This document shows, in pieces, positions 49,104 to 53,627 of a stretch of DNA of 53,627 bases (positions within the stretch are counted from its first letter, which is position 1; every line of letters starts with the position of its first letter). A program made the position numbers and the translations under genes. The notes beneath the pieces were generated by a model, which saw only the letters and a list, made by a program, of their open reading frames with translations, was not told where the DNA came from and searched no databases. The stretch is from the NCBI GenBank assembly GCA_035938265.1, contig DASZHA010000036.1, forward strand, positions 1-53,627, in the 5' to 3' direction. The DNA is from DASZHA01 sp035938265. GTDB taxonomy: Bacteria > Chloroflexota > Dormibacteria > DASZGP01.

Positions 49104-50468
49104 TCAGCGGGTGACGCTGGTGAAGTTGAAGGCGTCGAGGCGCATCGCCGGCACCATCAGGGCCTGGGTGAACTCGTAGTCCGACCCGGCCACCAGCTTC
49201 TGCTTCCGGGTGATCGCCGAGGCCCCGGCGAGGGCCTCCATCACCGATTGGGTGAAGCGCATGTTCTTGATCGGCCTGGTGATCTCCCCCTTCTCGATCA
49301 GGAAGGTGCCGTCGCGGGTCATGCCGGTGAGCAGGCTCTGACGCGGGTGGAGCACGTTGACGTACCAGAAACGGGTGACCCACACCCCCCGCTCGATGCC
49401 CTTGAGCAGGTCCGCCTTGCTGCCCGCGTTGCCCCCGCCGATGAACAGGTTGCTGGCCCAGGCGCCGATTGGGTTCGGGGCCGGCAGGCCATGCCCGGTG
49501 CTCTCCACGCCGAAGCGCACCGCGGAGGCCATGTCGTGGACCAGGCCGGTGGCGACGCCGTCTGTGATCAGCTCGACGCGCCTCTTGGGCACGCCCTCGA
49601 AGTCGAAGGTCATCGGCAGCCCGCTGGGATCGTTGCCGTCATCCCAGACGTGGATGCTCGCGCCCGTGATCTTCTCGCCGAGGCGCATGAAGGTGCGGCC
49701 CTCCTCCGCGGCCAGGCCGCTGAAGCCGATGTAGGAGAGGTACTCCAGCAGCTCGGCGACGGCCGCTTCTTCCAGGACCACGGGGTAGACACCTGGCTCG
49801 ATGGCGCCCGCGTCGCGCGTGTTGAGCGCCTTGTCGATCGCCTCCTCACCGGCGGCGGCGGCATCGATGTCGGCGAAGTGGATGCTGGCCCGGTCGGCGT
49901 AACCGTGGCCGTCGCCGGCGATGGTCGCCACCTGGAGGTTGGCAATGGTGCGCGGCCCGGCGAGGAAGAGGCCGCCCGAGTTGGCCACCGCGTAGGTGTT
50001 GATCCCTGTGCTCAGGGCGCCGAAGGCGCTGACCCCGCGCGCCTCGGCGTCGGCGCAGATGATGGCGACCAGGGAGGCACGGTCCTCCGGGGTGGCGGCG
50101 GCGGTGGCGGGGTCGATCGGCGGCGGGTCGGCCTCGGCGGGGGGCGCCAGCGGAGGGGTCATCTCTCGGACCGGCTGTCGCCGCGCCGCCTCCAGTGCAA
50201 GCTCGCCGGCGCGCCGCAGCGAATCGGCGTCGACACTGTTGGTGCTGGCCACGCCGAATCGGCCTGCGTCAACCACCCGGATGCGTACCGTAAGGTCGCG
50301 CTCGGCGACGTTCTGGTGGATCTCGCTGTTGGCGAAGCGGGTCAGCGCCGTGTCCCGGTGGAAGATGATGACCTCGGCCTCCTTCGCCGGCGCCAGGCGC
50401 AGTGCCTCGTCAGTGACGCTTCTGAGGTCGGCGACCCTGGTGTCGATGTTCCCGCTGATCACGCTCAC
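49104..50468 (-). CDS. TldE/PmbA family protein, metalloprotease partner subunit
   Basis: About 455 residues from GTG 50468 (GTG 50462 is the alternative; the open frame extends further but runs into tldD). EVIIFHRDTALTRFANSEIHQNV at the N-terminus, GVYPVVLEEAAVAELLEYLSYIGFSGLAAEEGRTFM, HVWDDGNDPSGLPMTFDFEGVPKRRVELI and NLFIGGGNAGSKADLLKGIERGVWVTRFWYVN are PmbA/TldE blocks; no HExxxH is present, as expected for this subunit. The TldD/E heterodimer degrades unfolded leader peptides or matures modified peptides. It follows tldD by 14 bp in one operon. Confidence 0.93.
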   Translation of the reverse strand: MSVISGNIDTRVADLRSVTDEALRLAPAKEAEVIIFHRDTALTRFANSEIHQNVAERDLTVRIRVVDAGRFGVASTNSVDADSLRRAGELALEAARRQPVREMTPPLAPPAEADPPPIDPATAAATPEDRASLVAIICADAEARGVSAFGALSTGINTYAVANSGGLFLAGPRTIANLQVATIAGDGHGYADRASIHFADIDAAAAGEEAIDKALNTRDAGAIEPGVYPVVLEEAAVAELLEYLSYIGFSGLAAEEGRTFMRLGEKITGASIHVWDDGNDPSGLPMTFDFEGVPKRRVELITDGVATGLVHDMASAVRFGVESTGHGLPAPNPIGAWASNLFIGGGNAGSKADLLKGIERGVWVTRFWYVNVLHPRQSLLTGMTRDGTFLIEKGEITRPIKNMRFTQSVMEALAGASAITRKQKLVAGSDYEFTQALMVPAMRLDAFNFTSVTR

Positions 50469-50482
50469 GCCGTCAACAGCCC

Positions 50483-51955
50483 TCAGGAGATCCCCACCCG
50501 CACGTCCCTGAAGCGCGCCGGGGCGGCGCCATGTCCCACCCGCATCGTCTGGCCCGGCTGTCCCTTGCCGCAGTTGATCAGCCCAAACATCCGCCACTCG
50601 GCCGGGCCGGCAATGGCGTCGCATGAGTTCCAGAAGTCCGGGGTGATGCCCGCGTAGGTGGCGTTCTTGTAGACCTGCCCGACCTGGCCGTCCTTGACGT
50701 CAAAGGCGATCTCGGTCCCGAACTGGAAGTTCAGCCGCCTGTCGTCGATCGACCAGCTCTTGTTGGTGCGCATCAGGATGCCCTTCTCGGTCCCGGCGAT
50801 CATCTCCTCGAGGCTGGATTCCCCCGGCTCGAGGTTGATGCTGGTCATCCGGATCAGCGGGATCCGTCCCCAGCCGTCCGCCCGCATCGAGCCCATGCTC
50901 CCCGCCGGCAGCCACTCGGAACCGGGAGGCAGCTTTCGGGCCAGCTCGGTGACCGTCTCCCGGCTCGTGAGGTAGCCGACGAAGAGCCCCCGGTCGATCA
51001 GCATCGCCCGCTGGGCGGCCACGCCCTCGTCGTCCCAGCCGAAGGTCCCCAGCGCACCGGGGACGGTGGCGTCGGCCAGGATCGTCACCTTGTCGCTGCC
51101 GTAGCGCAGCTTGCCGAGCAGGTCCGGCGTCATGAAGCTGGTGCCGGCGTAGGCCGCCTCCATGCCGAAGACGCGGTCGAGCTCCACCGGGTGGCCGCAG
51201 GACTCGTGGACCTGGAGGGCCACCTGGTCGGCGTCGAGGATGACGGTCGTCACCTCACTGGGGCACGGGGGCGCGGTCAGCAGGGTGCAGGCCTCGTCGG
51301 CCACCTGGGGGGCGGCGCCGGCGAGGTCCATCGCCTCCACCAGCTCCCAGCCTCCCTGGCCGACCTGCCGCCCGAAGGAGTTGGGGTAACTCCGCTTCTG
51401 GATCTCGTCGTCGTCGACCGCGGCGCATTCGATGCCCGCGCCGGTCTCGTAGGCCTCCTGCTCGACCTCGGCCCCCTCGCTGGAGACGAACAGCTTGCGC
51501 CAGTGGGTGCACTCGGCCGAGGCTTCGGCGACCCGGACCTGTGGCGCCTGGCGCATTGCCTTCTCGGCTTCCAGCAGGATCGCCACCTTGGTGTCGAGGC
51601 TGACCGAGAAGGGATCGACCTCGAAGGCGGCCTGGTAGCGGCCGCGGGAGACGACGGGCGGACCCAGGTCGACCGCCTGGTGATGGACCCGGGCGCTGGC
51701 CCTGGCGATCGCCAGCGCCTTCTCAACGGTGGCCTCCACCTCCGGCCCGGTCATCGCCGAGCTGGCGGCGAAGCCCCAGGCGCCGTCGACCAGGACGCGG
51801 ATACCGATGCCTTCAGACTCGTCCTGGGTGAGGCCGTCAACGGCCTGGTCCTTGACCGAGACCTCCTGGTGCCGGGTCTGCACGTAGCGAGCGTCGGCGT
51901 AGCCTGCGCCCCCGGCGGCGGCGCGATCCAGGGCTCGCTGCGCCAAATCCAGCAT
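50483..51955 (-). CDS. TldD family metalloprotease, catalytic subunit
   Basis: 490 residues. The zinc motif HExxxH is in ALQVHESCGHPVELDR, with the third ligand Cys expected in GLINCGKGQPGQTMRVGHGAAPARFRDVRVG at the C-terminus. LPPGSEWLPAGSMGSMRADGWGR and IRMTSINLEPGESSLEEMIAGTEKGILM are other family blocks. With TldE it forms a barrel in which short peptides are cut, for example in the maturation of ribosomally made peptides and the clearance of toxins. No candidate precursor peptide or radical-SAM enzyme is seen nearby. A TAGAGT box (51964-51969) lies 8 nt before the ATG. Confidence 0.95.
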   Translation of the reverse strand: MLDLAQRALDRAAAGGAGYADARYVQTRHQEVSVKDQAVDGLTQDESEGIGIRVLVDGAWGFAASSAMTGPEVEATVEKALAIARASARVHHQAVDLGPPVVSRGRYQAAFEVDPFSVSLDTKVAILLEAEKAMRQAPQVRVAEASAECTHWRKLFVSSEGAEVEQEAYETGAGIECAAVDDDEIQKRSYPNSFGRQVGQGGWELVEAMDLAGAAPQVADEACTLLTAPPCPSEVTTVILDADQVALQVHESCGHPVELDRVFGMEAAYAGTSFMTPDLLGKLRYGSDKVTILADATVPGALGTFGWDDEGVAAQRAMLIDRGLFVGYLTSRETVTELARKLPPGSEWLPAGSMGSMRADGWGRIPLIRMTSINLEPGESSLEEMIAGTEKGILMRTNKSWSIDDRRLNFQFGTEIAFDVKDGQVGQVYKNATYAGITPDFWNSCDAIAGPAEWRMFGLINCGKGQPGQTMRVGHGAAPARFRDVRVGIS

Positions 51956-51963
51956 CGATCGGG

Positions 51964-51969
51964 ACTCTA
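51964..51969 (-). promoter_or_regulatory. -10 box TAGAGT, leaderless promoter of tldD
   Basis: TAGAGT ends 8 nt before ATG 51955 on the minus strand. The divergent gap 51956-52061 also holds plus-strand boxes TATGAT (52009-52014) and TATAAA (52023-52028) that may serve the OtsA-like gene. Confidence 0.45.
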
Positions 51970-52061
51970 CAGTAACCGACCCCTGCGCAATCCACCCGCC
52001 GCGGGGGTTATGATACGAGCGCTATAAACTTCGTATTCGATTTAATGACCTTGGAAGTCGG

Positions 52062-53627
52062 ATGCTAGAGGAGTACGCCGAGCGGCTGCTCCAGGGGTTC
52101 CATCTCGTCATCGTCGCCAGCCGGGCTCCGCTAGAGGTAAACAAGAAGGGGACCCGATTCATCGCCACCAGGGGAGCGGGCGGGCTGGTCACGGCGCTGT
52201 CGACCCTCGCCTCCAGCACCGACGCCGTCTGGGTGGCCGCCGCCCGCACCAGCGCCGACCGAGAGCTGGCCGACAGGCACCCGCGGAGCCCCGTCAAGAT
52301 CACCGGGGATGACGGCCGCGCCTACCGGGTTGGCTTCGTCAACCCCGGCGAGGAGGCCTATGAGCTCTGGTACAACCAGATCAGCAACCCCCTGCTGTGG
52401 TTCATCCAGCACTACCTCTGGAACCTGAGCCACAACCCCAGCATCAACGACGACACCCATCGTGCCTGGAAGGATGGGTACGTCGCCGTCAACAGGATGT
52501 TCGCCGACCGGGCCATCCAGGCGGCCAAGCGACCGGCGAAGGACGGCGCCCGCCGGGTCCGCCCCCTGATCCTGGTCCAGGACTACCAGCTCTACCTGGT
52601 GCCCACGATGGTGCGCGAGGCGCTGCCCGACGTGACCCTGCAGCAGTTCATCCACATCCCCTGGCCTACGCCGCAGTACTGGAAGGTGCTGCCCGACAAG
52701 ATGCGCGATCCCATTGTCGAAGGCCTGCTCGGCAACGACATCGTCGGCTTCCAGACGCCGCGTGACTGCCGCAACTTCCTGCTCACCTGTGATGAGAACC
52801 TGGGCCTGCCGGTCGACTATCGGGAGCGGACGGTCTTCTACCAGGGCCGCACCGTCTGGGTACGCTCCTACCCCGTGAGCATCGACGTCGACCACTTCCA
52901 GGCCCTGGCCGAGACCCCGGAGGTGCTCCAGGAGCAGCGTCACATCCACCGCTGGCGGCCCAACAAGCTGGTCATCCGAGTCGACCGCTCGGACCCCTCC
53001 AAGAACCTGCTCCGCGGCTTCGCCGCCTACGACAAGATGCTGCAGGATCACCCTGAGATGCAGGGCGAGGTCCAGTTCTGGGCCTACCTGCAGCCGTCGC
53101 GACAGGACGTGCCCTTCTACCGCAAGTACCTGGACGAGGTCCAGTTCGTCACCCGCGAGCTCAACCAGCGCTACGGCCGCGAGGGCTGGAAGCCGGTGCG
53201 GCTGGAGCTACGCGAGGACCTCAACCGCGCCATCGCCGCCTACAAGGAGTTCGACGTGCTCCTGGTCAACTCCATCTATGACGGCATGAACCTGGTGGCC
53301 AAGGAGGGGATGATCGTCAACGAGCGCGACGGGGTCCTGATCCTGTCGGAGAACACCGGATCCTTCGGCGAGCTGGGAGAGTGGGCCTTCGGCATCAACC
53401 CCTTCGACATCGACGCCACCGCCGACGCGCTGTACGCGGCGCTGACGATGGACGAGCGCCAGCGCCGCACCCGCGTCAACAAGATCCGTGGCTCGGTTCG
53501 TCAGAACGACATCGCCCGCTGGATATCTGCGCAGCTGCAGGACATCCGCGACCTGACCCGAGCGGGGCGCTCACGTCGCAGAGCCGCTACCCGGACGCTG
53601 ACCCGCATCGCTGCTCTTCGTCGCTAG
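52062..53627 (+). CDS. Divergent trehalose-6-phosphate synthase-like glycosyltransferase (GT20)
   Basis: 521 residues, ending with TAG at the last base of the window. HLVIVASRAPLEV with GAGGLVTALSTL (UDP-sugar loop), LILVQDYQLYLVPTMVREALPDVTLQQFIHIPWPTPQYW and NSIYDGMNLVAKEGMIVN correspond to the GT20 blocks of OtsA. The catalytic-site stretch usually reading R.DY.KG reads IRVDRSDPSKNLLRGFAAYDKML, and other positions also deviate, so this is a distinct subfamily; glucosylglycerol-phosphate synthase or another sugar-phosphate product is possible. No trehalose-6-phosphate phosphatase (otsB) adjoins it in the window. The ATG is preceded by GGAAG at a suitable distance. The Arg-rich C-terminus is unusual. 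Confidence 0.85.
   Translation: MLEEYAERLLQGFHLVIVASRAPLEVNKKGTRFIATRGAGGLVTALSTLASSTDAVWVAAARTSADRELADRHPRSPVKITGDDGRAYRVGFVNPGEEAYELWYNQISNPLLWFIQHYLWNLSHNPSINDDTHRAWKDGYVAVNRMFADRAIQAAKRPAKDGARRVRPLILVQDYQLYLVPTMVREALPDVTLQQFIHIPWPTPQYWKVLPDKMRDPIVEGLLGNDIVGFQTPRDCRNFLLTCDENLGLPVDYRERTVFYQGRTVWVRSYPVSIDVDHFQALAETPEVLQEQRHIHRWRPNKLVIRVDRSDPSKNLLRGFAAYDKMLQDHPEMQGEVQFWAYLQPSRQDVPFYRKYLDEVQFVTRELNQRYGREGWKPVRLELREDLNRAIAAYKEFDVLLVNSIYDGMNLVAKEGMIVNERDGVLILSENTGSFGELGEWAFGINPFDIDATADALYAALTMDERQRRTRVNKIRGSVRQNDIARWISAQLQDIRDLTRAGRSRRRAATRTLTRIAALRR

Overview
The window is a GC-rich (roughly two-thirds G+C), gene-dense bacterial chromosome segment with 42 protein genes I can support, one tRNA and almost no mobile DNA. 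It suggests a free-living, probably soil, monoderm-type bacterium of the Actinomycetota/Chloroflexota/Dormibacterota neighbourhood. The reasons are the base composition, an F420/Ddn-type flavin protein, LPXTG-like wall-sorting tails, many GTG/TTG starts and a dominant leaderless promoter style (TANNNT box 6-9 nt before the start codon). The phylum is an inference; no rRNA is present to settle it.

Layout. 0-4.7 kb: a leftward unit of PocR-GGDEF diguanylate cyclase, glutamate formimidoyltransferase and a histidine phosphatase cut by the window edge, facing a rightward sugar-type MFS carrier and a tiny lipoprotein. 4.8-8.6 kb: a stand-alone ATPase, a 350-bp gap holding a long inverted repeat, an MmgE/PrpD protein and an Ala/Pro-rich membrane protein. 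8.7-12 kb: DagK-like lipid kinase with a Ddn-like protein, then hotdog thioesterase and CapA. 12-15.8 kb: two tandem paralogous secreted beta-helix proteins, each ending in LPNTA + membrane segment + Arg tail. 15.8-22.3 kb: tandem-hotdog thioesterase, acyl-CoA ligase, unknown protein, DinB, CocE/NonD hydrolase and alpha/beta hydrolase. 22.4-25.1 kb: membrane-anchored GH5 hydrolase coupled to a GT87-type transferase. 25.1-25.6 kb: a convergent gap rich in RNA-like secondary structure. 25.6-28.9 kb: a complete quaternary-amine (OpuB/OpuC-like) ABC importer operon. 29-37 kb: EamA exporter, Lgt, two amidases, a membrane GGDEF/HD-GYP protein, MetF and tRNA-Glu(CTC). 37.2-41.3 kb: a membrane-tethered receiver-domain protein, Mn/Fe SOD, a SLOG protein and a lipoprotein. 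41.3-53.6 kb: a 1525-residue secreted protein with ten nearly identical FN3 repeats, TreT-like trehalose synthase, UbiB-family kinase, TldE/TldD protease pair and a divergent OtsA-like synthase ending at the last base.

Themes. Osmotic and desiccation tolerance recurs (betaine importer, TreT, OtsA-like, SOD). A cell-surface programme is also evident (CapA, two LPNTA proteins, FN3 giant, Lgt and lipoproteins, GH5/GT87). Cyclic-di-GMP turnover is represented by two proteins with different sensors. The most unusual items are the paired LPNTA beta-helix proteins, the receiver domain on a Pro/Ala-rich membrane tether, the near-clonal FN3 array with a possible ribosome-site-masking leader, the long inverted repeat at 6.2 kb, the structured convergent gap at 25.2-25.4 kb, and the leaderless-promoter signature shared by at least 13 genes.
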